The position numbers were made by a program, and so were the translations under genes. DNA of 33,039 nucleotides from CAZDDI01 sp964504195. GTDB taxonomy: Bacteria; Chloroflexota; Anaerolineae; B4-G1; SLSP01. The stretch covers positions 1 to 33,039 of the forward strand of contig CAZDDI010000052.1 in NCBI GenBank assembly GCA_964504195.1, read 5' to 3'. Of the stretch, positions 15,536 to 22,987 are shown one piece after another (within the stretch, counting starts at the first letter, position 1; each line of letters begins with the position of its first letter). Below the pieces are notes generated by a model. The model was not told where the DNA came from. It saw only the letters and a program-made list of their open reading frames with translations, and made no database searches.

Positions 15536-16240
15536 CGTGTTCCATTGACGCTTTTCCAAAGACCTTTCCACATAAGCCCAAATCACGAAAAGCGCGTAAA
15601 TCGCCCATCCAAATAATATTCCAAGCAAGTTTCCCTTGAGGAGACAATGTATTGTTATACTAGGCAATAACGAACCGGTTGTGTGGCGCAGATATGCTAA
15701 GAATAGGGCAAGCAAAAGTATCTGTAATATGGGTGAGCCATTCTCTGGCAAGAAACTTTGTGTGTGCATCACAGTAAACGCTACACTCGATAGCATAATA
15801 GCCCAAAGATGTGGTTTCTTTTGAGTTTTGAAAAGTCTTAACGCAAGAACGTAGATAAACCCCCTGAAATACGCTTCTTCACCTACTCTTGCAAAGGCTT
15901 CAATCAGAGAATAGTGCCATTGATCAAACATCCGTATCTCTGGCTCTCTGACATACAACCACGCACCCAATAACAAAGAGATAACCATAACGAGTCCGAC
16001 GCGCTTGTTTAACACAAACCCAAATTCGTTTACCTTCCAGCCAGCAAACTTATTGAAAACTATTACAGGTAGGTATAAAGATACCCAGCACAGCAAGGCA
16101 ACAGTGGATAATTCTGTAACAACGCCTGGAGACCAGGTGAAATAATTGATAACTCCAAAGGCGACAAGTGAAAGTATCACATAGATGCTGCCATAAAAGT
16201 ATATTTTTTCTTCACGAAAAGTCTCTTTGATAAATTGCAT
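15530..16240 (-). CDS. CPBP-family intramembrane metalloprotease (Abi/CAAX type)
   Basis: A 236-residue polytopic membrane protein with about seven hydrophobic segments. The family motifs are present: EEAYFRGFIY (EExxxR), a His in FTVMHTQS and a second His in SITIHCLL, which form the metal site. Bacterial CPBP proteases act in bacteriocin immunity or regulated proteolysis; the role here is unknown. AGGA lies 11 bases upstream of ATG 16240, so initiation is weak. The gene is AT-richer than its neighbours. It is flanked by a 10-bp inverted repeat, acggcctaac/gttaggccgt, placed as in an integron cassette (boundary upstream, stop inside the downstream box). Likely mobile cargo. Confidence 0.85.
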   Translation of the reverse strand: MQFIKETFREEKIYFYGSIYVILSLVAFGVINYFTWSPGVVTELSTVALLCWVSLYLPVIVFNKFAGWKVNEFGFVLNKRVGLVMVISLLLGAWLYVREPEIRMFDQWHYSLIEAFARVGEEAYFRGFIYVLALRLFKTQKKPHLWAIMLSSVAFTVMHTQSFLPENGSPILQILLLALFLAYLRHTTGSLLPSITIHCLLKGNLLGILFGWAIYALFVIWAYVERSLEKRQWNTA

Positions 16241-16285
16241 AAGTCATTTTCCTATGGGTCCAGAAGTGCTAAATAACAAAGCGGT

Positions 16286-16295
16286 ACGGCCTAAC
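16286..16295 (-). repeat. Cassette-boundary-like GTTAGGC upstream of the CPBP gene
   Basis: Minus strand reads GTTAGGCCGT, the exact inverse of the box at the gene's 3' end (15529-15538). In an integron cassette this is the G^TTRRRY crossover point. Confidence 0.4.
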
Positions 16296-16303
16296 AGCGT
16301 AAA

Positions 16304-16405
16304 TTACACGCCATTTTTCCATTCGGAAGCGACATACTTCGGATGCACATCTTTTGGCGTTTCAAGCCATTCTAACAAGGATTCCCAATCGTCCTTTTCG
16401 CTCAT
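16304..16405 (-). CDS. 33-aa acidic small protein coupled to Phd antitoxin
   Basis: The ATG at 16405 overlaps the antitoxin stop (ATGA), suggesting coupled translation. The peptide begins MSEKDDWESLLEWLETP and ends YVASEWKNGV: acidic, Trp-rich, probably helical. It occupies the place where a PIN toxin would normally follow a Phd antitoxin. No family recognised. Its stop lies 9 bases before the GTTAGGC box, so it could be a truncated gene cut by the cassette junction. Confidence 0.45.
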   Translation of the reverse strand: MSEKDDWESLLEWLETPKDVHPKYVASEWKNGV

Positions 16406-16629
16406 AGTATTGCTTCGCCATTCATTGAGCTATCAAAATCCTCACTCATCCAGATTGCGCCCTCATGCAAGCCCGGCAAACGTGGCGACATTGAATCTGT
16501 CATCGGTACAAGCCGCGCGATATGCTGGCTACCTTCAGTGAGGATGACTTCTGTCCCTGTAGTTACCCAGCTCAATAATTCGGTGAAGCGTTTTTGCGCT
16601 TCATGGACATCAACGGTTCTGGTAAACAT
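16402..16629 (-). CDS. Phd/YefM-type antitoxin without a toxin partner
   Basis: 75 residues. Start ATG at 16629 is preferred over the in-frame start at 16668 because AGGAGG lies 7 bases upstream. VDVHEAQKRFTELLSWV and GTEVILTEGSQHIARLVPM are the Phd/YefM DNA-binding fold; PRLPGLHEGAIWMSEDFD is the C-terminal toxin-binding segment usually seen in pairs with a PIN-domain VapC. No PIN gene follows: the next frame encodes 33 residues and then comes the CPBP gene. It could act as an orphan repressor or anti-addiction factor, or be a remnant. Confidence 0.8.
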   Translation of the reverse strand: MFTRTVDVHEAQKRFTELLSWVTTGTEVILTEGSQHIARLVPMTDSMSPRLPGLHEGAIWMSEDFDSSMNGEAIL

Positions 16630-16767
16630 GGTTACACCTCCTAATCTTGATACCTGCGCCTTTGCCATGTTGGCTTGCGGCGGATTGTCAAATCCACTTT
16701 TTGCCTAGCTGTCGCCCATTCGTTTAAGCAGTCATTGTTGGCACAGCCAAAGGTTCTGGAGCAAACC

Positions 16768-17049
16768 TCAGTATACTTCGTCGTGAGAGCCGATATCAAG
16801 CAACACAATGACTTCTTCGCCAGCGTTTTGTTCCAGAACAAACACTATCCGACAATCATACCCGCATGAGCAAGCCCGTAACCCTGCAAGTGTTCCGCTT
16901 AATTTGTGTGTACCCAGGCCAGCCCCGAAAATATCTTGTTCCATTTGCCGCAAAGTGTCTGTAATCCGTTTTTGTAAGCGAGCATCATGCCGGGCGTATT
17001 TGCGAAAGGCGCGGCTAAATTTGGGTGTCAGAATTAAGCGTCGTTTCAT
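16768..17049 (-). CDS. RelE/ParE-superfamily toxin
   Basis: A 93-residue basic protein (MKRRLILTPKFSRAFRKYARHD start) with the RelE/ParE fold pattern: two N-terminal helices, then HKLSGTLAGLRACSCGYDCRIVFVLEQ beta strands and the C-terminal VIVLLDIGSHDEVY, typical of YafQ/mRNA-interferase-like members. Such toxins cleave ribosome-bound mRNA or, for ParE, poison gyrase; the sequence does not settle which. The ATG overlaps the antitoxin stop by ATGA. The 138-bp gap to the Phd start contains no clear gene. Confidence 0.82.
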   Translation of the reverse strand: MKRRLILTPKFSRAFRKYARHDARLQKRITDTLRQMEQDIFGAGLGTHKLSGTLAGLRACSCGYDCRIVFVLEQNAGEEVIVLLDIGSHDEVY

Positions 17050-17273
17050 TCTGTCTGACCCAAAGACTGTTCTAACTCAGCAATAACCGCTTGGGCAGAT
17101 TGCGGTTGTAGTTGACCGTCCCGAAGCAATTGTAATGACGCTTGGGCGTCCTGCGCAATCTCCCGCCGACGCATTTCGATTTGCCACTTGTCAATTAAAT
17201 CTCGGAGCATCGTTTGTTGCTCAAACGGAAGTTCTTTGACTGTATCCACAATTTGATCAAATACCATCGTCAT
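17046..17273 (-). CDS. Antitoxin partner of the RelE/ParE toxin
   Basis: 75 residues, mostly helical and acidic: VDTVKELPFEQQTMLRDLIDKW, RRREIAQDAQASLQLLRDG, then AVIAELEQSLGQTE. This is the layout of small antitoxins found upstream of RelE-type toxins, though no named DNA-binding family was recognised. GGAGG lies 7 bases upstream of the ATG. An extended -10 (TGTTACAAT, with TACAAT on the minus strand of 17347-17352) could drive the pair. Confidence 0.7.
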   Translation of the reverse strand: MTMVFDQIVDTVKELPFEQQTMLRDLIDKWQIEMRRREIAQDAQASLQLLRDGQLQPQSAQAVIAELEQSLGQTE

Positions 17274-17377
17274 TCTCGCACCTCCGCATCATGTGCTGCA
17301 ACATACGAACATGGGCCTTCACCGCCCTACAGCCATCTCCACTTTCATTGTAACACAATCCCCACGAATTTGAACGC

Positions 17378-17408
17378 AAAACCGGGCAGGTCTGGTCAAC
17401 CTGCCCGG
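17378..17408 (-). terminator. Intrinsic terminator after degV-family gene
   Basis: A 10-bp perfect stem ccgggcaggt/acctgcccgg (17382-17391 with 17399-17408) with a 7-base loop, then TTTT on the minus strand. It lies 15 bases beyond the stop. Confidence 0.85.
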
Positions 17409-17422
17409 TGGGTGTGGACTTG

Positions 17423-18262
17423 TTATGCCGCTACAGGACAGGCGGCGAAACCGATGAACCCTGGCCCGACGTGTGAGCCGATGACAGGGCCGGTCTCGTG
17501 GATGAACACATCGGCGCACTCGAAGCGCGCCTGCACGGCTGCGGACAGGGCTTGCGCATCTTCAGGGCATTGGATGTGGGTGATGCCAACATTCACCGGG
17601 CCATCGCCCACCCGCTTGTGCATCTCGTCCATCACCTGCTGGATACCGCGCTTGCGCGTGCGCGCCACGCTCAAGCTATCAATTTTCCCATCGTTGAGGT
17701 GGAGAATGGGCCGCAAATGCAGCATATTGCCCAGAAGCTTGGCCGCGCCATTGATGCGCCCACCTTTGGCGAGATAATCCAACGTCTCCACCAGGAAGAT
17801 GCCCGCGTACTTTTCGCGCATCGTCTCGACCAACCGGACAGCATCCTCACGCGCGCCGCCCGCCTCCACCAACCGCGCTACCTGTTGCAACATCAACGCC
17901 AGGCCGCAGGTGGCGGAACGCGAATCAATCACGGTGATGCGGTCGGGCGCGACCTCGTTGGCAGCCATCTCCGCCACCAGCGAGGTACCGCTCAAACCGC
18001 TGGAGATATGGAGCGAGATGATCTCATCGCCATTCTTGAGAAGCTGCTGATAAAGCCGCATGAACTCCCCCGGCGAGGGTTGGCTGGTGCTGGGCGCAGT
18101 CTCCACCCGCGCCAAACGCTCGAAGAACGTCTCCGAAGAAACCTGATCCTCATCAATGGACTGGTCTCCAAAGGTGACTTTCAACGGCACCGTGTGAATA
18201 GGCCAGCGTTCCAAGAACGCAGACGGCAAATAGGCCGTGGTATCGGTGACCAAATGAATCAT
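17423..18262 (-). CDS. DegV family fatty-acid-binding protein
   Basis: A 279-residue cytoplasmic protein of the DegV/FakB family. These proteins bind a fatty acid and, with a FakA-type kinase, present it for phosphorylation into phospholipid; FakA is not in this window. Signatures: VTDTTAYLP start, TSQPSPGEFMRLYQQLL, IISLHISSGLSGT with the lipid-contact Ser/Thr, VIDSRSATCGL, FLVETLDYLAKGGRINGA and the C-terminal HVGPGFIGFAA (usually HxGPGxxG). GGAGG precedes the ATG by 8 bases. It has its own promoter, a long structured leader and a terminator, so it is a stand-alone regulated gene. Confidence 0.93.
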   Translation of the reverse strand: MIHLVTDTTAYLPSAFLERWPIHTVPLKVTFGDQSIDEDQVSSETFFERLARVETAPSTSQPSPGEFMRLYQQLLKNGDEIISLHISSGLSGTSLVAEMAANEVAPDRITVIDSRSATCGLALMLQQVARLVEAGGAREDAVRLVETMREKYAGIFLVETLDYLAKGGRINGAAKLLGNMLHLRPILHLNDGKIDSLSVARTRKRGIQQVMDEMHKRVGDGPVNVGITHIQCPEDAQALSAAVQARFECADVFIHETGPVIGSHVGPGFIGFAACPVAA

Positions 18263-18418
18263 AATGATAACCTCCGCTGCTAAAAGAATGAATAAAAACC
18301 CCAGAATGAACTGGGGATAAGCAGAGCGGAGAGGTTGTGATGATACCTGCTATTGATGATGAAAGATGAAATCATCAAGAATGCCTGAAAAAGTATATAA
18401 CCTCCCTGCTCAAGAATA
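18263..18418 (-). promoter_or_regulatory. Structured leader of degV with terminator hairpin and sequestered SD
   Basis: On the minus strand a ccccag-ttcatt-ctgggg hairpin followed by TTTTT (18294-18316) lies about 30 bases before the start codon. Around it, AACCT, CCGCT and GCT (18320-18336) can pair with AGC, AGCGG and AGGTT (18269-18281), separated by two 2-base bulges; that outer stem contains the GGAGG ribosome-binding site. The layout suggests attenuation or translational control. No known riboswitch class was recognised. Confidence 0.45.
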
Positions 18419-18425
18419 TAAAGCG

Positions 18426-18453
18426 ATTATATATCATTTGCCAAACTAAGCAA
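18426..18453 (-). promoter_or_regulatory. Promoter for degV
   Basis: Minus-strand -35 TTGCTT (18453-18448), 16-bp spacer, consensus -10 TATAAT (18431-18426). Predicted transcript starts about 155 bases before the degV ATG. Confidence 0.65.
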
Positions 18454-18460
18454 AAGCGCG

Positions 18461-21400
18461 TTAAGGATGCGTACCTAATAGCACGCGGTTATCAGGCCAG
18501 GGCGTACCGGCAGCATCGGTTGCCGGTAATGGGACGCCGGACTCCCCATCATACCAGCCCACGCCCAGGCGGTACTCGCCGGATGGCGCAGGGAGCTTCA
18601 CCGTCTCGCTCACCACCTCGCCGGTGGCCCACCAGCCGGTGGGATACGTCCACGCGCGGGGCATCGCGTCATCCTGCGCGAGGAACTCGCCAGACGGCGC
18701 GAGCAAGTGTACGAAGCGTTTGTAATCGCGGCTGGGCGCGGCTTGCGCCTGCCACCACAGCGTCAGCAGCAGTGCGTCACTGGTTTGGGCGATGTCATAC
18801 CCTAGCAACCGCAGTTCCGCGCCGAAATCGGCCTGCTGCGGGAAAGGGGGCGCGGGCAGGGTGAAACTGCGCGGGCGCGGCGCGATGCTCAGCGCGCCCA
18901 GTTCGCAGGTTTGGAGGATGGCGTCCCCCGCGAGCAAGATCAGCCGCAGAGTGTACGGGCCAGCGGGCAGTAGCGGCGGGAACGGCAGCGTCACAGGCGC
19001 ACGCACCCAGGCGAGCCGGGGCCAGTCAGTGGTGCGCGAGCCGGGCGCGAGCGGCCCTTCACGTAGCGCGACGGTGTTCCCGACGGCGTCCAGCGCTTCC
19101 CAGCGGGCGGTCAGGTCGCTGGTGGGCTGCTCGGTGACGTTCCACTCGGTGGCGAAATCGAGCGGTGCGCCTTCGGGATGCGCCTCCGGCAGCTGCAATC
19201 CCGTGAGCGATACGCCTCCAGCCTGGCAGAGCGTTTGCGTCTCAGGAGATTCGCGCAACGTCACGCCCGTGAGCGTGAGTGGCACATCGGCCTCGCCGCC
19301 GGGCTGCATCGTCGCCTCGAGGTACGTAATCACGCGCAGCGTGTACGCGCCGGGCGCGAGGCCCTCCGGTACAGGCAGCATGGGGTAATCCGTGACAAAC
19401 TCGCCGGCCTGCCAGAGCGAGGTGGGCAGATAGCCATAGCCGGGCTGCATATCCACCTGGCTGAGTTGGCGGCCATCCGCATCGAGCAAACGCAGCGAGA
19501 GGCTCCAGTTGCGCGGCGTGCGGCGCGCTACCGACCAAACCAACTGCAAGCGCAGCGCGTCTGGCCCGGCGCGTAATGCCGTTGCACTGTGCAGCGTCAG
19601 CTCGCCGAGCTGGACCGCGACGGGCGCATCCAGACGGCGCGCGGGAGTCGCTTGCACCCGCACCGCGCCCACATAGAGCGCGCCGCGTCCCGTGCCCTGC
19701 GGGGTCTGCGGGTACAGTTCGCCATCAGCATCGTAGAAGCGCAATTCGAGCAGATACAGCCCGCGCGCGAGGTTCGGCGGCAGGGTCAGCGAATAGCCGG
19801 CTCCTCCCGTTGCTGGCACAGCAAACGATGTTTCAGCCAAACCGTAAGTCACCCCATGGCGCGGCTCCGCTGGTGAGACCAAGCGCAACGTCCCGGTCAG
19901 CGGCGTCGAGTTCGAGAGTTGCCAGCGCAGCCCCAGTCCAATCTGCTCGCCCGGCGCAGCCACGATGTCCAGCGCATTGCGCGACGCGCCGGACGTCACA
20001 TAGACCTCTTCCAGCAGCAGCGGCCCAAAGCGCACCGGCTCGCGGTGCGGATACGGCGCGTGGATGAAATCGAAGGCGTGTAGCGAGGGGGTGAGGGGGT
20101 GAGAGAGTGAGGGGGTGAATAGCGATGGGAGAATCAATGCCATCGCGAGCAGCAACAAAAGCGCTAGTACAAGAGTAAGGGCGGTTTTTAAAAAATCAAC
20201 CAGTCCTCTGCGCCTTTGCGCCTTCGCGCCTTTGCGTTGAAAAACAACCACACCCAGCGCAAGCACCGTCACCGCCGAAATCCACCCCGCCGCCGCGCGC
20301 AGAGGCGTATTCCGCAATCGCAGCGTGATCTCATGCTCGCCCGCCGCCAGGTCAACCGTCAACCGCCCGGAACCGGCGGCAGGATAGCCGGTCATGGGGT
20401 AGGCTTCAGCCGCGACGCCGTCCACCTCCGCCTGCCAGCCGGGCCACCAGTGCAGCGGGAACACGACGGGCGCGGCCCCATCCAGCGTCACGCGCCACAC
20501 CTGGCGCTGCGGCGCGCGCGAAAGCAGCGTGGCCGTCAACGTCACGTCGCCATCAGCGATGGGCTGCGCCGCATCCACCCCATCCACCACCGCCTCGGAG
20601 ATGTAGAGGCGCGGCTGCACATCACGGGGCAGATACTCGTAGCGGATCGTCGTCCCGATGTTGCCGGTGAACGCCTCGTAGAGCAGCAGATTGTCCCACG
20701 TCACATCTCCCGCGGTAATGAGCAACCGTTCAGGGCACAGCGCGCCCAGGGTGGCAATAGCTAACAGTAAACAAAACAATCCAACCACACTATTTGGGAT
20801 TTTAGATTTTAGATTTTGGAATTTTAGATTTGAGATTTGCTGATTTGCTGATTTGCTGATTCGCTTTTCCGCCTTTTCGCTGACTCGCTGATTCGCTGAC
20901 TCGCTCGCCAACGCCCCCGTCGCTATCGCCGTGAAGAGTGCCTGCACGGAGAGAAACCGCCAGGGGAATTGCGTCGTCGCCAGCAGCGGCAGATGTTCCC
21001 ACAGCAGCGCGGAGAGTGGGGTAATCATGAGGGTGGAGAGGGCGAGGGAGAAAAAGATAAAAGCATATTGCGTACTACGTACTGCGTAATGCGCATTCTT
21101 TCGGTACGCAGCACGCAGTACGCAGTACAGCGCACCCAGCGCTGCCATCACCGCCTGCACCAGCCCCATCGCAAAGGGGCCGGCCTCGCCTACGGCGGAC
21201 GCGATGTCGTAGTTGAAGAAGAACGTCGGCTGCACCAGATTCAGCCCGCGAAAGTGGTTGCTGTAATGGAAATACCCTGCCGTGAACTCCGGCCCCATCT
21301 GCCCATAGCCTGTCTCGCCGATGGCCGGCATCCAGAACCAGGCGGTGAGCAGGAAGGCGAGGAGAAATGGAGCCATAATGCGTAATGCGTAATGCGTAAT

Positions 21401-22192
21401 GCGTAATGCGTGATGCGTGAAACGTGATGCGTGAAACGTGATGCGTGAAACGTGAAACGTGATGCGTGATTCGCTGACTCGCTGACTCGCCTTTTCGCCT
21501 TCTCGCTGATTCGCTGACTCGCCGATTCGCTGACTCGCCGCGTAGAGCAGCGCGAAGGGCGCGAAGATGAGGGCGGAGACGTTGTGGGTGAGGATGAGCG
21601 CGGCGTAGCTCAGCGCAGCCAGGGTGATGCGGCGCAGCGTGGGACGTTCGGCGACGCGGGTCAGCGTCCACAGGATGAGGGGATACCAGACAAAGGCCCA
21701 GAACTCCGAGAGGGAATCGCCACGCACATAGACATTGACCAGATGGAACGGCGCAAAGGTATACGCGGCGACCGCCAACAGCATCGCCCACCGGTTGCCA
21801 TAGATGCGCCGCGCCCACAGCGCCATCGTAAGCGCGGCAAGCAGGAAGCCGAGCGTCTGCGTCGCCTGGATCGCCAGGATGGGCGAGAGTCCCAGCGCGG
21901 TCAGGCCGCCGCTGAGGTAGAAGGGCAGCGCGGCGTAGTGGTTGAAGAACGGATAGCCCAGGTCGTAGGCCGCGTGCGCCATCCAGCGCGGAGGGATATG
22001 CCCGTGGCGCAGCGCCTCCGCCATATCCAGCGTGCGCTGCAAGAGAAAGGGACTATCGCCGCCGCCGCGTGTATTCACCATCCCCGGCCCCCAGAGCGGG
22101 AAGGCGGCGAGGAGGGGCAACAAGAATAGTAAAACGTAAAACGCGGTGCGTGAAACGTGAAACGTGAAGCGTGAAGACTTGGGTGTTGACAT
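18461..22192 (-). CDS. Giant PTPS-related membrane protein with C-terminal beta-sandwich repeats
   Basis: A 1243-residue polytopic protein. The N-terminus has the '6-pyruvoyl-tetrahydropterin synthase-related' membrane-domain pattern: GPGMVNTRGGGDSPFLLQRT, HIPPRWMAHAAYDLGYPFF, YVRGDSLSEFWAF and ILTHNVSALIF. This family resembles GT39/YfhO lipid-linked sugar transferases, so a role in surface glycan assembly is inferred. About ten membrane segments run to residue 490, one more lies near 630 and another near 665-685. From about 710 the protein is extracytoplasmic, with several related beta-sandwich modules (GYLPTSLWQAGEFVTDYP, then DYKRFVHLLAPSGEFLAQDD, WWATGEVVSETVKLPAPSGEYRLGVGWYD). Tandem repeat tracts encode residues about 218-272, 356-374, 428-465, 651-662 and 692-707, all apparently in loops. 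No Shine-Dalgarno precedes the ATG at 22192, and the predicted promoter leaves a leader of only about 8 bases. Confidence 0.82.
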   Translation of the reverse strand: MSTPKSSRFTFHVSRTAFYVLLFLLPLLAAFPLWGPGMVNTRGGGDSPFLLQRTLDMAEALRHGHIPPRWMAHAAYDLGYPFFNHYAALPFYLSGGLTALGLSPILAIQATQTLGFLLAALTMALWARRIYGNRWAMLLAVAAYTFAPFHLVNVYVRGDSLSEFWAFVWYPLILWTLTRVAERPTLRRITLAALSYAALILTHNVSALIFAPFALLYAASQRIGESANQREGEKASQRVSESRITFHVSRITFHASRFTHHALRITHYALRIMAPFLLAFLLTAWFWMPAIGETGYGQMGPEFTAGYFHYSNHFRGLNLVQPTFFFNYDIASAVGEAGPFAMGLVQAVMAALGALYCVLRAAYRKNAHYAVRSTQYAFIFFSLALSTLMITPLSALLWEHLPLLATTQFPWRFLSVQALFTAIATGALASESANQRVSEKAEKRISKSANQQISNLKFQNLKSKIPNSVVGLFCLLLAIATLGALCPERLLITAGDVTWDNLLLYEAFTGNIGTTIRYEYLPRDVQPRLYISEAVVDGVDAAQPIADGDVTLTATLLSRAPQRQVWRVTLDGAAPVVFPLHWWPGWQAEVDGVAAEAYPMTGYPAAGSGRLTVDLAAGEHEITLRLRNTPLRAAAGWISAVTVLALGVVVFQRKGAKAQRRRGLVDFLKTALTLVLALLLLLAMALILPSLFTPSLSHPLTPSLHAFDFIHAPYPHREPVRFGPLLLEEVYVTSGASRNALDIVAAPGEQIGLGLRWQLSNSTPLTGTLRLVSPAEPRHGVTYGLAETSFAVPATGGAGYSLTLPPNLARGLYLLELRFYDADGELYPQTPQGTGRGALYVGAVRVQATPARRLDAPVAVQLGELTLHSATALRAGPDALRLQLVWSVARRTPRNWSLSLRLLDADGRQLSQVDMQPGYGYLPTSLWQAGEFVTDYPMLPVPEGLAPGAYTLRVITYLEATMQPGGEADVPLTLTGVTLRESPETQTLCQAGGVSLTGLQLPEAHPEGAPLDFATEWNVTEQPTSDLTARWEALDAVGNTVALREGPLAPGSRTTDWPRLAWVRAPVTLPFPPLLPAGPYTLRLILLAGDAILQTCELGALSIAPRPRSFTLPAPPFPQQADFGAELRLLGYDIAQTSDALLLTLWWQAQAAPSRDYKRFVHLLAPSGEFLAQDDAMPRAWTYPTGWWATGEVVSETVKLPAPSGEYRLGVGWYDGESGVPLPATDAAGTPWPDNRVLLGTHP
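20797..20909. repeat. Compound heptamer/octamer repeat inside PTPS-related gene
   Basis: (agatttt)n passes into (tgatttgc)3 and then (gctgactc/gctgattc)n. Read on the gene strand it gives NQQISNLKFQNLKSK and SESANQRVSEKAEKR-like peptide without stops. Confidence 0.85.
21072..21125. repeat. TACTGCG/TACGCAG repeat inside PTPS-related gene
   Basis: gcgtacta/cgtactgcgtaatgcgc on the left, and its inverse tacgcagcacgcagtacgcagtac on the right, separated by attctttcgg, giving a repeat-built hairpin inside coding sequence. Confidence 0.7.
21376..21540. repeat. 165-bp heptamer/octamer tract inside PTPS-related gene
   Basis: (gcgtaat)4, then gcgtgat and gcgtgaaac variants, then (tcgctgac)n and ttttcgcc variants. 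The gene strand reads it as RITFHVSRITFHASRFTHH and ALRITHYALRI, a seven-residue periodic peptide produced by a 7-base unit. Confidence 0.9.
22138..22175. repeat. GTGAAAC heptamer repeat at 5' end of PTPS-related gene
   Basis: gcgtgaaacgtgaaacgtgaagcgtgaag, read on the minus strand as SSRFTFHVSR directly before the first membrane segment. Confidence 0.8.
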
Positions 22193-22204
22193 CGGATTGA
22201 TTTT

Positions 22205-22235
22205 TTGTTATACTATTTTTAGATTCGTTATACAA
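22205..22235. promoter_or_regulatory. Fully overlapping divergent promoters
   Basis: Plus strand (vapB): -35 TTGTTA (22205-22210), 17 bp, -10 TTATAC (22228-22233). Minus strand (18461-22192 gene): -35 TTGTAT (22235-22230), 17 bp, -10 TATAAC (22212-22207). GTTATAC is repeated directly at 22207-22213 and 22227-22233, 20 bp apart (two helical turns), a candidate operator for VapB. Confidence 0.55.
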
Positions 22236-22252
22236 AACACAGGAGTAGGGTG

Positions 22253-22552
22253 ATGCACACAGCTATAGTTTCCACAAAAGGTTCAGTAGTTATACCAAAA
22301 GAACTTCGGGAGACTGAAGGTTTGTATCCTGGAGCCAAAGTTGCTTTTGTGAAGTATGCAGGCTATATGCAGATTGTCCCCGTGCCAGATGATCCCATCG
22401 AAGCCTCGTATGGTTTCTTGCGCGACTATACCCCGCTCTATCCAGGTCCCTCGGTGCGGGAAGAACTTGTTGAAGAGCATCGACGAGAGATCGAGCAGGA
22501 ACAGCAAAGCCTGGAACAAGCGGAGCCTATCTATGAAACCGTATGTGCTTGA
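22253..22552 (+). CDS. vapB: AbrB/MazE-type antitoxin VapB
   Basis: 99 residues. ATG at 22253 has AGGAG 7 bases upstream; a GTG three bases earlier is possible. The N-terminal swapped-hairpin AbrB domain is clear (AIVSTKGSVVIPKELRETEGLYPGAKVAFV); the acidic C-terminal tail (REELVEEHRREIEQEQQSLEQ) would neutralise the toxin. It binds its own promoter in known systems. It overlaps vapC by 20 bases in another frame. Confidence 0.9.
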   Translation: MHTAIVSTKGSVVIPKELRETEGLYPGAKVAFVKYAGYMQIVPVPDDPIEASYGFLRDYTPLYPGPSVREELVEEHRREIEQEQQSLEQAEPIYETVCA

Positions 22553-22961
22553 TGCCAACGCATTGCTCGCCTTATTCCTAGCAGAACCAGGAGCAGAGCG
22601 AGTTCAGCGGTGCTTAAGGCTAGGCATGAGCGGACAAGCGACGCTGCACATGTCATTCATCAACTATGGCGAATGTGTGTACAATGTCGAGCGTCGTTAT
22701 GGGCTTGCTGCTGTCATGCGATTACAGATGTTCTTGGAAAATTACCCGATTACCTACTATGAAGCTGACCGAAAACGGGTTACAGCAGCTGCCCACATCA
22801 AAGCCCACCACCCGATGTCTTACGCCGACGCTTTCGCTGCCGCGCTTGCGCAAGAGTTGCACGCTACGCTCATCACTGGCAACCCGGAATTTCGCGCGGT
22901 GCAGCATCTCATCCGCATCGAATGGTTGAGCGAGAAAGCGAGTGAGCGAAAAGGCGAATAA
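22533..22961 (+). CDS. vapC: PIN-domain ribonuclease toxin VapC
   Basis: 142 residues. PIN acidic residues: D7 in YVLDANALLALFL, E47 in NYGECVYNV and D99 in SYADAFAAALA; the fourth position is N117 in TGNPEF, as in many VapC. VapC toxins cut specific RNAs (tRNA or rRNA) unless bound by VapB. The last codons (WLSEKASERKGE) are read from a gcgagaaag/gcgaaaagg repeat that also forms the hairpin behind the gene, so the C-terminal tail appears to be repeat-derived. Confidence 0.92.
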   Translation: MKPYVLDANALLALFLAEPGAERVQRCLRLGMSGQATLHMSFINYGECVYNVERRYGLAAVMRLQMFLENYPITYYEADRKRVTAAAHIKAHHPMSYADAFAAALAQELHATLITGNPEFRAVQHLIRIEWLSEKASERKGE

Positions 22962-22986
22962 GCGAGAAAGCGGCTCGTCTTCTCGC
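22962..22986. terminator. Hairpin between convergent vapC and GT39 genes
   Basis: A 7-bp stem gcgagaa/ttctcgc with an 11-base loop in the 26-bp gap between the two stops. There is no good T run, so it is a weak, possibly bidirectional terminator built from repeat sequence. Confidence 0.4.
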
Positions 22987-22987
22987 C

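Noticed and set aside
17498..18283. Plus-strand 261-residue open frame opposite degV
   Set aside because: Antisense shadow with His/Arg/Leu-rich composition; the minus-strand DegV protein is unmistakable.
22207..22233. GTTATAC pair as an inverted-repeat operator
   Set aside because: The two heptamers are in direct, not inverted, orientation; recorded only as a direct-repeat candidate.
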